A DNA stretch of 64,000 bases. Origin: Ianthella basta. Lineage: Eukaryota > Porifera > Demospongiae > Verongiida > Ianthellidae. The DNA lies in contig OZ025886.1 in the NCBI GenBank assembly GCA_964019415.1, forward strand, positions 6,664,752 through 6,728,751, given 5' to 3'. The position numbers and the translations under genes were made by a program. This document shows, piece by piece, positions 1 to 11,311 of this stretch; the first letter of the stretch is position 1; each line of letters begins with the position of its first letter. The notes beneath the pieces are model-generated. The model made no database searches. It was not told the DNA's origin and was given only the letters and a program-made list of their open reading frames with translations.

Positions 1-1433
1 TCTTGCCTCATTTTGTATTGTCTTGTCTTATCTTGCCTCATCTTGTCTCGTCTCGCTACATCTTGTCTCATCTTTCCAAATCTTGTCTCATCTTGCCAAA
101 TCTCTCATCATCTTGCCTCATCTTTCCAAATCTTTCCTCATCTTGCCTCATCTTGTCATATCTTGTCTCATCTTGCCTCATCTTGTCTTGTCTTCATCTT
201 GTCTCATCTTGCCTCATCTTGTCTCATCTTGCCACATCTTGCCTCATCTTGCCTCGTCTTGCCTCATCTTGCCTCAGCTTCCCTCATCCGGCTTCATCTT
301 ACCTCATCTTGCCTCATATTGCCTCATCTTGTCTTGTCTTGTTTCATCTTGTCTCATCTTGCCGCATCTTGTCTCGTCTTGCCTCATCTTGCTTCATCAT
401 GCATCATCTTGTCTCATCTTGTCAAATATTGTCTCATCTTGCAAAATCTTTCCTAATCTTGTCTCATCTTGCCTAATCTTGTCTCATCTTGCCTCATCTT
501 GCCTCATCTTGCCTCATCTTGTCCCGTCTTGCTTCATATTGTCTCATCTACCCTAATCTTGCCTCATCTTGTCTCATCTTCCCTCATCTTGCCTCATCTC
601 CCCTCATCTTGCCTCATCTTTCCAGATCTGTCCTGATCTTGCCTCATCTTGTCTCATCTTGCCAAATCTTTCCTCGTCATTTCTCATCTATCCTCATCTT
701 GCCAAATCTTTTCTCATCTTGCCAAATCTTACCTCATCTTGCCTCATCTTGCCACATCTTGTCTCGTCTCACTTCATCTTGTCTCATCTTGCCGCATCTT
801 GTCTCCTCTTGCCTCATCTTGCTTCATCTTGCCTCATCTCTCCTCATATTGTCCTGTCTTGCTTCATCTTGTCTCATCTTGCCTTATCTTACCACATCTT
901 GTCTCGTCTCACTTTATCTTGTCCCATCTTGCCACATCTTGTCTCGTCTCACTTCATCTTGTCTCATCTTGCCGCATCTTGTCTCATCTTGCCTCATCTT
1001 GCTTCATTTTGCCTCATCTCTCCTCATATTGTCTCGTCTTGCTTCATCTTGTCTCATCTTGCCTCATCTTGCCACATCTTGTCTCGTCTCACTTTATCTT
1101 ATCCCATCTTGCCACATCTTGTCTCGTCTCACTTTATTTTGTCTCATCTTGCCGCATCTTGTCTCATCTTGCCTCATCTTGCTTCATTTTGCCTCATCTC
1201 TCCTCATATTGTCCTGTCTTGCTTCATCTTGTCTCATCTTGCCTCATCTTGCCACATCTTGTCTCGTCTCACTTTATCTTGTCCCATCTTGCCACATCTT
1301 GTCTCGTCTCACTTTATCTTGTCTCATCTTGCCGCATCTTGTCTCATCTTGCCTCATCTTGCTTCATTTTGCCTCATCTCTCCTCATATTGTCTCGTCTT
1401 GCTTCATCTTGTCTCATCTTGCCTCATCTTGCC
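1..1433 (+). repeat. Satellite A, block 1 (10-bp tandem repeat)
   Basis: This block is a head-to-tail array of a 10-bp unit, most often TCTTGCCTCA, with frequent variants TCTTGTCTCA, TCTTGCCAAA, TCTTGCTTCA and TCTTGCCACA. It starts before the window. The plus strand is strongly pyrimidine-rich (the basic unit has four C, four T, one G and one A). Because the unit has no stop codon in any plus frame, all three plus frames stay open for hundreds of codons and spell a 10-residue Ser/Cys/Leu/Ile/His pattern. I read these as by-products of the repeat. No non-repeat sequence is visible in the block. It ends at the abrupt change to satellite B. Confidence 0.95.
761..1433 (+). repeat. 180-bp higher-order repeat within satellite A
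   Basis: A set of 18 variant decamers recurs as a block. The marker GTCTCGTCTCACTTTATCTT begins at 901, 1081 and 1261. The marker starting GTCTCATCTTGCCGCATCTT begins at 781, 961, 1141 and 1321. Spacing is exactly 180 bp, so the phase is perfect across nearly four copies, with only scattered base changes between them. This shows a recent amplification of an 18-decamer block, distinct from the older and more diverged decamers before about 760. Confidence 0.9.
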
Positions 1434-4272
1434 ATCAGTGCATCCCATAAGGGGTCCAGTGCAACCTATAGGTGGTCCAGTGCGTTCTATAGGGAGTCCA
1501 GTGTATGTTGTAGGGGGTCCAGTGCATCTTGCCAGGGGTCCAGTGAATCCTGTAGGGGGTCCAGTGCATCCCATAAGGGGTCCAGTGCAATGTATAGGTG
1601 GTCCATTGCGTCCTATAGGAGGTGCAGTTCATTTTGCAGGGTTTGCAAGGTGTCCAGTGCATCTCGTAGGGGGTTCAGTACATCCTGTAGAGGGTCCAGT
1701 GCATCCTGTAGGGGTCCAGTGCATCCCATAATTGGACCAGTGCAATCTTTAGGTGGTACTGTGCGACCTATAGGGGGTCCAGTGCATCTTGTAGGGGGTC
1801 CATTGCATGTTGCCGGGGGTCCAGTGCATCCTGTGTGGGTCCGGTGCATCTTGTAGGGGGTCCAGTGCATCCTGTAGGGGGTCCAGTCCATCCCATAAGG
1901 GGTATAGTGGAACCTATAGGGGGTCCACTGTGTCATATAGGGGGTCAAGTGCATGTTGTAGGGGGTCCAGTGCATCCTGTAGTGGGTCCAGTGCATCCTG
2001 TAGGGGTCCAGTGCATCCTGTAGTGGATCCAGTCCATCCTGTAGTGGGTCCAGTGCATCCTGTAGGGGGTCCAGTACATCCGATAAGGGGTCCAGTGTAA
2101 CCCATAGGTGGTCCAGTGCGTCTTATAGGGGGTCCAGTGCATGTTGCCGGGGATCCAGTGCATCCTGTAGTGAGTACAGTAAATCTTGTAGGGGGTCCAG
2201 TGAATGCCATAAGGTGTCCAGTGCATCCAATAAGGGGTCCAGTGCAACCTATAGGGGGTCTAGTGCGTCTTATAGGGGGTCAAATGCATCTCGTAGGGGG
2301 TCCAGTGCAACCTGTAGGGGATCCAGTGCATCCTGTAGGGGGTCCAGTGCAATCCATCGGAAGTCAAGTGCATCTTATAGGGGATCCAGTGCATCCTGTA
2401 AGGGGTCCAGTGCATACTGTAGGGGGTCCAGTGCATATTGTAGGGGGACCAGTGCATCCTGTAGGGGATCCAGTGCATCCTGTAGGGGATCCAGTGCATC
2501 CCAAAAAAGGGTCCAGTGCAACCTATAGGGGGTCCAGTGCATCCCATAAGGTATCCAGTGCAACTCATAGGGGATCGAGTGCATCCTATAAGGGGTCCAG
2601 TGCATCCTGTAGGGGTCCAGTGCATCTTGTAGGTGGTGCAGTGCATCTTCTAGGGGGTCCAGTGCATCCTGTGGGGATCCAGTGCATCATGTAGAGGGTG
2701 CAGTGCAAGCTATTGGGGGTCCAGTGCATCCCATAAGGGGTCCAGTGCAAGCCATAGGGGATCCAGTGCAATCTATAAGGGGTCCAGTGCATCCTGTAGG
2801 GGTCCAGTGCATCTTGTAGGGGTTGAGTGCATCTTGTAGGGGGTTCAGTGCATCCTGTAGGGGATCCTGTGCATCCAGTACAGGATCCAGTACATCTTTA
2901 GGGGGTCCAGTGCATCCTGTAGAGGGTCCAGTGCATCCTGTAGGGGGTCTAGCGCATCTTGTAGGGGGTCCAGTGCATCCCATAAGGAGTCCAGTGCAAA
3001 CTATAGGGGGTCCAGCGCATTCTGTAGGGGGTCAAGTGCATCCTGTAGGAAGTACAGTGTGTCCTATAAGGGTCCCATGCATCATGTAGGAGGTCCAGTA
3101 CATCCTGTAGGGGGTCCAGTGCATCTTGTAGGGGGTGCAGTACATCCTGTAGGGGGTCCAGTGCATCATGTAGGGGGTCCAGTGCATTTTGTAGGGGGTC
3201 ATTGCATCCTATAAGGTGTCCAGAGCTACCTATAGGGGGTCCAGTGCATCTTGTAGGGGGTCCTGTGCATCTTGTAGGGGTTCCAGTGCATCCCATAAGG
3301 TGTCCAGTGCAACCTATAGGAAGTACAGTGTGTCCTATAAGGGTCCCGTGCATCATGTAGGAGGTCCAGTACATCCTGTAGGGGGTCCAGTGCATCTTGT
3401 AAGGGGTCCAGTGCATCCTGTAGGGGATCCAGTGCATCCTGTAGGGGATTTTATACATCATGTAGGGGGTCCAGTGCAGCCTATAGGGGGTCCAGTGCAT
3501 CCTATAAGGGGTCCAGTGCAACCTGTGGGGGATCCAGTGCATCCCATAAGGGGTCCAGTGCAACCCATAGGGGGTCCAGTGCGCCCTATAGGTGGTCAAG
3601 TAAATCCTGTAGGTGGTCCAGTGTATCATGTAGGAGGTCCAGTGCATTGTGTAGGGGGTCCAGTGCATACTGTAGGGGGTCCAGTGCATCTTTTAGGGGG
3701 TCCAGTGCATCCTGCAGGGGATCCAATGCATCCTGTGGGGATCCAGTGCATCATGTAGGGGGTGCATTGCAACCTATTGGGGGTTCAGTGCAACCTATAG
3801 AGGGACCAGTGATTCCCATAGGGGATCAGTGCATCCTATAGGGGGTCCAGTGCATCCTGTAGGGGGTCCAGTGCATCCTGTAGGTGGTCCAGTGCATCTA
3901 GTAGGGGGTCTAGTGCATCCAGTAGGGGATCCAGTGCATCATGTAGGGGGTACAGTGCAACCGATTGGGGGTCGAGTGCATCCCATAAGGGGTCCAGTGC
4001 AACACACAGGGGATCCAGTGCATCTTATAAGGGGTCCAGTGCAACCTGTGGGGGATCCAGTGAGCCTTATTGGGGGTCCAGTACATCCTGTAGGGGGTCT
4101 AGTGCATCATGTAGGAGGTCCAGTGCATTGTGTAGAAGGGCCTGTGCAACCTATAGGGGGTCCAGTTTGTCAAATAGGGGGTCCAGTGCATCCTGCAGGG
4201 GATCCAGTACATTCTGCATTGGATCCAGTGCATCCTGTAGGGTATCCAGTGCATCATGTACGGGGCACAGTA
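1434..4272 (+). repeat. Satellite B (20-21-bp tandem repeat)
   Basis: This is a tandem array of a 20-21-bp unit with core GGTCCAGTGCATCCTGTA followed by a run of three to five G. Variants of the second half (CATCCCATAA, CAACCTATAG, CATCTTGTAG, CATGTTGTAG) recur in similar order, so a loose higher-order structure exists. A 21-bp unit equals seven codons, which explains long frames with Gly-Ser-Ser-Ala-Ser-Cys-Arg or Gly-Pro-Val-His-Pro-Val-Gly periodicity on the plus strand and Met-His-Trp-Thr-Pro-Tyr-Arg on the minus strand. These frames shift whenever a 20-bp unit intervenes, as expected of non-coding satellite. The block is bounded on both sides by satellite A. Confidence 0.93.
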
Positions 4273-7200
4273 TCTTGCCTCATCTTGTCTCATCTTGCTT
4301 CATCTTGCCTCATCTTGCCTCATCTTGTCTCGTCTTGCCTCATCTTGCAATATCTTTCCTCATCTTGCTTCATCTTGCTAAATCTTGCCTCATCTTGCTT
4401 CATCTTGCTATATCTTACCTCATGTTGCCTCATCTTGCAATATCTTGCCTCATCTTGCCTCATCTTGCTTAATCTTGCTATATCTTGCCTCATCTTGACT
4501 CATCTTGCTATTTCTTGCCTCATCTTACAATATCTTGACTCATCTTGCTATTTCTTTGCTCATCTTGCCTCATCTTGCTTCATCTTGCTATGTCTTGCCT
4601 CATCTTGCTTAACCTTGTTATATCTTGCCTCATCTTGTCTCATCTTGTTATTTCTTGCCTCATCTTGCAGTATCTTGCCTCATCTTCCTCATCTTGCTAT
4701 TCCTTGCCTCATCTTGCAATATCTTGCCTCATCTTGCCTCATCTTGCTTAATCTTGCTATATCTTGCCTCATCTTGACTCATCTTGCTATTTCTTGCCTC
4801 ATCTTACAATATCTTGACTCATCTTGCTATTTCTTTGCTCATCTTGCCTCATCTTGCTTCATCTTGCTATGTCTTGCCTCATCTTGCTTAACCTTGTTAT
4901 ATCTTGCCTCATCTTGTCTCATCTTGTTATTTCTTGCCTCATCTTGCAGTATCTTGCCTCATCTTCCTCATCTTGCTATTCCTTGCCTCATCTTGCAATA
5001 TCTTGCCTCATCTTGCTATATCTTGCCTCATCTTGCTATTTCTTGCCTCATCTTGCCTCATCTTGCTTCATCTTGCTATATCTTGCCTCATCTTGCTTAA
5101 TCTTGCTATATCTTGCCTCATCTTGCTTCATCTTGGTATTTCTTGCCTCATCTTGCAATATCTTGCATCATCTTCCACATCTTGCTATTTCTTGCCTCAT
5201 CTTGCTTCATCTTGCTATATCTTGCCTCATCTTGCCTCATCTTGCTTAATCTTGCTATATCTTGCCTCATCTTTCCTCATCTTGCTATTATTGCCTCATC
5301 TTGCAATATCTTGACTCATTTTGCCTCATCTTGCTATATCTTGTCTTATCTTGTAATATCTTGCCTCATCTTGCCTCATCTTGCAATTTCTTGACTCATC
5401 TTGCAATATCTTGCCTCATCTTGCTTCATCTTGCTATATCTTGCCTGATCTTGCTTGATCTTGCTATATCTTACCTCATGTTGCCTCATCTTGCAATATC
5501 TTGCCTCATCTTGCCTCATCTTGCTTAATCTTGCTATATCTTGCCTCATCTTGACTCATCTTGCTATTTCTTGCCTCATCTTGCAATATCTTGACTCATC
5601 TTGCTATTTCTTTGCTCATCTTGCCTCATCTTGCTTAATCTTGCTATATCTTGCCTCATCTTGCTATTTCTTGCCTCAACCTGCCTCAACTTGCTTCATC
5701 TTGCTATATATTGCCTCATCTTGCCTCATCTTGCTTAATCTTGCAATATCTTGCCTCATCTTGCCTCATCTTGCTATTATTGCCTCATCTTGCAATATCT
5801 TGACTCATTTTGCCTCATCTTGCTATTATTGCCTCATCTTGCAATATCTTGACTCATTTTGCCTCATCTTGCTATATCTTGTCTTATCTAATAATATCTT
5901 GCCTCATCTTGCAATTTCTTGCCTCATCTTGCCTCATCTTCCTTAATCTTGCTATATCTTGCCTCATCTTGCCTTATCTTGCTATTTCTTGCCTCATCTT
6001 GCAATATCTTGACTCATTTTGCCTCATCTTACTATATCTTGTCTCATCTTGCAATATCTTGCCTCATCTTGCTATTTCTTGCCTCATCTTGCCTCATCTT
6101 GCTTCATCTTGCCTCATCTTGCTTAATCTTGCTATATCTTGCCTCATCTTGACTCATCTTGCTATTTCTTTCCTCATCTTGCCTCATCTTGCTTCATCTT
6201 GCTATGTCTTGTCTCATCTTGTCTCATCTTGTTATTTCTTGCCTCATCTTGCAATATCTTGCCTCATCTTCCTCATCTTGCTATTTCTTGCCTCATCTTG
6301 CAATGTCTTGCCACATCTTGCTATATCTTGCCTCATCTTGCTATTTCTTGCCTCATCTTGCCTCATCTTACTTCATCTTGCTATATCTTGCCTCATCTTG
6401 CCTCATCTTCCTTAATCTTGCTACATCTTGCCTCATCGTGCCTTATCTTGCTATTTCTTGCCTCATCTTGCAATATCTTGACTCATTTTGCCTCATCTTA
6501 TTATATCTTGTCTCATCTTGCAATATCTTGCCTCATCTTGCCTCATCTTGCTATTTCTTGCCTCATCTTGCCTCATCTTGCCTCATCTTGCCTCATCTTG
6601 CTTCATCTTGCTATATCTTGCCTCATCTTGCTTCATCTTGCTATATCTTGCATCGTCTTGCAATATCTTGCCTCATCTTTCTTCGTCTTGCAATATCTTG
6701 ACTCATCTTGCCTCATCTTAACTAATCTTGCCTCATCTTGCCTCATCTTGCTATATCTTGCCTCATCTTGCAATATCTTGCCTCATCTTGCCTTATCTTG
6801 CTATTTCTTGCCTCATCTTGCAATATCTTGACTCATTTTGCCTCATCTTACTATATCTTGTCTCATCTTGCAATATCTTGCCTCATCTTGCTATTTCTTG
6901 CCTCATCTTGCCTCATCTTGCTTCATCTTGCCTCATCTTGCTATATCTTGCCTCGTCTTGCCTCATCTTGCTTCATCTTGCTATATCTTGCCTCATCTTT
7001 CTTCATCTTGCTATTGCTTGCCTCGTCTTGCCTCATCTTACCTAATCTTGCCTCATCTTTCTGCATCTTGCTTTATCTTGCCTCATCTTGCAATATCTAA
7101 CCTCATCTTGCCTCATCTTGCTTCATCTTGCTATATCTTGCCTTATCTTGCCTCATCTTGCCTCATCTTGCCTCATCTTGCCTCATCTTGCTATATCTTG

Positions 7201-8111
7201 CCTCATCTTGCCTCATCTTGCTTCATCATGCTATATCTTGCCTCATATTCCCTCATCTTGCTTAATCTTTCTATATCTAGCCTCATCTTGCCTCATCTTT
7301 CTATTTCCTGCCTCATCTTGCAATATCTTGACTCATTTTGCCTCATCTTGCTATTTCTTGCCTCATATTGCAATATCTTGCCTCATCTTGCCTCATCTTG
7401 CTATTTCTTGCTTTATCTTGCCTCCTCTTGCTATTTCTTGCCTCATCTTGCCTCATCTTGCCTCATCTTGCAATATCTTGCCTCATCTTGCTTAATCTTG
7501 CTATATCTTGCCTCATCTTGACTCATCTTGCTATTTCTTGCCTCATCTTACAATATCTTGACTCATCTTGCTATTTCTTTGCTCATCTTGCCTCATCTTG
7601 CTTCATCTTGCTATGTCTTGCCTCATCTTGCTTAACCTTGTTATATCTTGCCTCATCTTGTCTCATCTTGTTATTTCTTGCCTCATCTTCCAGTATTTTG
7701 CCTCATCTTCCTCATCTTGCTATTCCTTGCCTCATCTTGCAATATCTTGCCTCATCTTGCTATATCTTGCCTCATCTTGCTATTTCTTGCCTCATCTTGC
7801 CTCATCTTGCTTCATCTTGCTATATCTTGCCTCATCTTGCTTAATCTTGCTATATCTTGCCTCATCTTGCTTCATCTTGGTATTTCTTGCCTCATCTTGC
7901 AATATCTTGCATCATCTTCCACATCTTGCTATTTCTTGCCTCATCTTGCAATATGTTGCCTCACCTTGCTATATCTTGCCTCATCTTGCTATTTCTTGCC
8001 TCATCTTGCTTCATCTTGCTATATCTTGCCTCATCTTGCCTCATCTTGCTTAATCTTACCTTGTCATATCTTGCCTCATCTTGCTTAATCTTGCTATATC
8101 TTGCCTCATCT
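4273..8111 (+). repeat. Satellite A, block 2 (10-bp tandem repeat)
   Basis: The decamer array resumes in the same orientation as block 1 but with a different variant mix. TCTTGCCTCA alternates with TCTTGCTATA, TCTTGCAATA, TCTTGCTTCA, TCTTGCTATT and TCTTGCTTAA. The composition therefore distinguishes it from block 1. An occasional 9-bp unit (TCTTCCTCA) shifts the phase by one base. No gene-like sequence is visible. The block ends in a palindromic turnover at about 8110. Confidence 0.94.
4465..5022 (+). repeat. 279-bp tandem duplication inside satellite A block 2, with a distant copy
   Basis: The run that includes ATCTTGACTCATCTTGCTATTT and the following GTCTTGCCTCATC is found at about 4490-4740 and again 279 bp later. 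The odd length (28 decamers minus one base) comes from a shared 9-bp unit. The same segment recurs 2744 bp further on, at about 7488-8000, with few differences. This shows local and longer-range copying within one satellite block. Confidence 0.8.
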
Positions 8112-8183
8112 TGAGGCAAGAAATAGCAAGATGAGGCAAGATATAGCAAGATTTGGCAAGATATGACAAGGTAAGATTAAGCA
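8041..8183. repeat. Palindromic turnover joining satellite A to inverted satellite C
   Basis: CTTGCCTCA (8100-8108), TCT (8109-8111) and TGAGGCAAG (8112-8120) form a perfect 9-bp stem with a 3-base loop. Beyond it the two sides stay complementary with scattered mismatches and one 10-bp slip. Left-side TCTTACCTTGTCATA (8054-8068) is mirrored on the right by its reverse complement near 8163-8177. The result is an imperfect inverted repeat of roughly 70 bp per arm. To the left all units read TCTTGC-; to the right all units read GCAAGA-. This is the only orientation change seen in the window. Confidence 0.85.
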
Positions 8184-11124
8184 AGATTTGGAAAAATATG
8201 AAAAAGTAAGATTAGGCAAGATTTGGCAAGATATTGCATGGTAAGATTTGGCAAGATTCGGCAAGATTTGGCAAGATATGCCAAGGTAAGATTTGGCAAG
8301 ATTTGGCAAGATATGACAAGGTAATATTTGGCAAGATTTGACAAGATATGACAAGATAAGATTTGGCAAGATTTGGCAAGATATGAAGGTAAGATTAAGC
8401 AAGATTTGGTAAGATATGACAAGGTAAGAATTGGAAAGATTTGGCAAGATATGACAAGGTAAGATTTGGCAAAATTTGGCCAGATATGACAAGGTAAGAT
8501 TAAGAAAGATTTAGCAAGATATGAAAAAGTAAGATTAGGCAAGATTTGGCAAGATATGACAGGGTAAGATTTGGCAAGATTTGGCAAGATATGACAAGGT
8601 AAGATTTGGCAAGATTTGGCAAGATATGACAAGGTAAGATTAGGCAAGATTTGGCAAGATATGACAAGGTAAGATTTGGTAAGAAATGACAAGGTAAGAT
8701 TACGCAAGATTTGGCAAGATATGACAAGGTAAGATTTGGCAAGATTTGGCAAGATATGACAAGGTAAGATTAGTCAAGATTTGGCAAGATATGAAAAAGT
8801 AAGAATAGGCAAGATTTGGCAAGATATGACAACTTAAAGGTAAGGCTTGGCAAAATTTGGCAAGATATGACAAGGTAAGATCAGGCAAGATTTGGCAAGA
8901 TATGACAAGGTAAGATTAGGCAAGATTAGGCAATATTTGACAAGGTAAGATTTGGCAAGATTTGGCAAGATATGACAAGGTAAGATTCAGCAAGATTTGG
9001 CAAGATATGCCAAGGTAAGATTTGGCAAGATTAGGCAAGATATGACAAGGTAAGATTAGGCAAGATTTGGTAAGATATGCCAAGGTAAGATTTGGCAAGA
9101 TTTGGCAAGATATGACAAGGTAAGATTTGGCAAGATTTGGCAAGATATGACAAGATTAGATTTGGCAAGATTTGGCAAGATATGACAAGGTAAGATTAAG
9201 CAAGATTTGGTAAGATATGACAAGGTAAGATTAGGCAAGATTTGGCAAGATATGACAAGGTAAGATTTGGCAAGATTTGGCAAGATATGACAAGGTAAGA
9301 TTAAGCAAGATTTGGCAAGATATGAAAAAGTAAGATTAGGCAAGATTTGGCAAGATATTACATGATAAGATTTGGCAAGATTTGGCAAGATTAGGCAAGA
9401 TATGACAAGGTAAGATTTGGCAAGATTTGGCAAGATATGACAAGGTAAGATTTGGCAAGATTTGGCAAGATATGACAAGGTAATATTTGGCAAGATTTGG
9501 CAAGATATGTCAAGGTAAGATTAAGCAAGATTAGGTAAGATATGACAAGGTAGGTTTAGGCAAGATTTGGTAAGGTATGAAGGTAAGATTTGGCAAGAGT
9601 AGGCAAGATATGACAAGGTAAGATTTGGCAAGATTAAGCAAGATTTGGCGAGATATGACAAAGTAAGATTTGGTAAGATTTGGCAAGATATGACAAGGTA
9701 AGATTAAGCAAGATTTGGCAAGATATGAAAAAGTAAGATTAGGCAAGATTTGGCAAGATTGATAAGTTAAAGGTAAGACTTGGCAAGATTTGGCAAGATA
9801 TGACAAGGTAAGATTTGGCAAGATTTGGCAAGATATGACAAGGTAATATTTGGTAAGATTTGGCAATATTTGACAAGGTAAGATTTGGCAAGATTTGGCA
9901 AGATATGACAAGGTAAGATTCAGCAAGATTTGGTAAGATATGCCAAGGTAAGATTTGGCAAGATTTGGCAAGATATGACAAGGTAAGATTTGGCAAGATT
10001 TGGCAAGATATGACAAGATTAGATTTGGCAAGATTTGGCAAGATATGACAAGGTAATATTTGGTAAGATTTGGCAATATTTGACAAGGTAAGATTTGGCA
10101 AGATTAGGCAAGATATGACAAGGTAAGATTAGGCAAGATTTGGTAAGATATGCCAAGGTAAGATTTGGCAAGATTTGGCAAGATATGACAAGGTAAGATT
10201 TGGCAAGATTTGGCAAGATATGACAAGATTAGATTTGGCAAGATTTGGCAAGATATGACAAGGTAAGATTAAGCAAGATTTGGTAAGATATGACAAGGTA
10301 AGATTAGGCAAGATTTGGCAAGATATGACAAGGTAAGATTTGGCAAGATTTGGCAAGATATGACAAGGTAAGATTAAGCAAGATTTGGCAAGATATGAAA
10401 AAGTAAGATTAGGCAAGATTTGGCAAGATATTACATGATAAGATTTGGCAAGATTTGGCAAGATTAGGCAAGATATGACAAGGTAAGATTAGGCAAGATT
10501 TGGCAAGATATGACAAGGTAAGATTTGGCAAGATTTGGCAAGATATGACAAGGTAATATTTGGCAAGATTTGGCAAGATATGTCAAGGTAAGATTAAGCA
10601 AGATTAGGTAAGATATGACAAGGTAGGTTTAGGCAAGATTTGGTAAGATATGAAGGTAAGATTTGGCAAGAGTAGGCAAGATATGACAAGGTAAGATTTG
10701 GCAAGATTAAGCAAGATTTGGCGAGATATGACAAAGTAAGATTTGGTAAGATTTGGCAAGATATGACAAGGTAAGATTAAGCAAGATTTGGCAAGATATG
10801 AAAAAGTAAGATTAGGCAAGATTTGGCAAGATTGATAAGTTAAAGGTAAGACTTGGCAAGATTTGGCAAGATATGACAAGGTAAGATTTGGCAAGATTAG
10901 GCAAGATATGACAAGGTAATATTTGGTAAGATTTGGCAAGATATGAAGGAAAGATTAAAAGCAAGATTTGGTAAGATATGACAAGGTAAGATTTGGCAAG
11001 ATTTGGCAAGATATGACAAGGTAAGATTAAGCAAGATTTGGCAAGAAATGAAAAAGTAAGATTAGGCAAGATTTGGCAAAGTATGACATGGTAAGATTTG
11101 GCAAGATTTGGTAAGATATGACAA
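8112..11124 (-). repeat. Satellite C, block 1 (35-bp tandem repeat)
   Basis: The 35-bp unit, read on the minus strand, is two copies of TCTTGCCAAA followed by TCTTACCTTGTCATA. Common variants replace AA by TA (TCTTGCCTAA) or give TCTTGCTTAA and TCTTTTTCATA-like ends. The first 60 bp or so are inverted satellite-A decamers before the true 35-bp rhythm starts. The plus strand is purine-rich (about ten G to three C per unit). No stop codon occurs in any minus frame of the consensus, so long minus-strand frames with a 35-residue periodicity arise automatically. No host gene is visible. Confidence 0.94.
9019..10908. repeat. Segmental tandem duplication, period about 1073 bp
   Basis: The stretch 9019-9835 reappears at 10092-10908 with the same order of variant 35-bp units. 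Shared markers are the ATGCCAAGG unit, a TTACATGATAAG unit, an ATGTCAAGG unit and a GATAAGTTAAAGG unit. Few base differences were seen. The left copies of these markers are at about 9076, 9358, 9507 and 9765. Confidence 0.75.
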
Positions 11125-11311
11125 TGAAGTGAGGGCTTCTCAGCTGGCTCAGGCATCAGAAAGGGTTGGTTCTCTAATACCAGCTTCACAACAGGGTTGA
11201 AAACCTTGCCGACGTTTCGACCAGATGCTCTGGTCTTCTTCAGGGCGAAGAAGACCAGAGCATCTGGTCGAAACGTCGGCAAGGTTTTCAACCCTGTTGT
11301 GAAGCTGGTAT
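11125..11311. mobile_element. Foldback insertion 1 with hammerhead-like core
   Basis: A 187-bp non-satellite sequence interrupts satellite C. It has about 50 bp of unique sequence (11125-11175) followed by a perfect hairpin: arms 11176-11241 and 11247-11312 (66 bp each) around the 5-base loop AGGGC. The satellite sequence TAAGATATGACAA occurs on both sides (11112-11124 and 11312-11324), which fits a 12-13-bp target-site duplication. On the minus strand, through the loop, it reads CTGAAGA, an A, GACCAG, a 5-base loop, CTGGTC, then GAAAC, resembling a hammerhead-ribozyme core. Layout matches the insertion at 43361-43567. Family is inferred as Penelope-like or retrozyme-like terminal sequence. 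It has no coding capacity. Confidence 0.7.

Noticed and set aside
3-1856. Long plus-strand open frames with a 10-residue Ser-Cys-Leu-Ile-Leu-Pro-His-Leu-Ala pattern
   Set aside because: All three frames are open at once and follow the 10-bp repeat; no start context, splice structure or non-repeat domain. One frame simply runs from satellite A into satellite B.
1435-4293. Open frames with Gly-Ser-Ser-Ala-Ser-Cys-Arg or Met-His-Trp-Thr-Pro-Tyr periodicity on both strands
   Set aside because: They mirror a 21-bp unit and shift frame at every 20-bp unit. Different frames and both strands are equally open, which argues against coding.
1-8111. Telomeric repeat
   Set aside because: The decamer does not contain TTAGGG-, TTAGG- or TTGGG-type telomere units and is not G-rich in the expected way.
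11125-11311. MITE or other DNA transposon with terminal inverted repeats
   Set aside because: The inverted arms are adjacent at a central 4-5-base loop and not at the two ends; a unique tail lies on one side only, and the target duplications are 11-13 bp. This fits retroelement ends better than a typical cut-and-paste element, though it is not proved.
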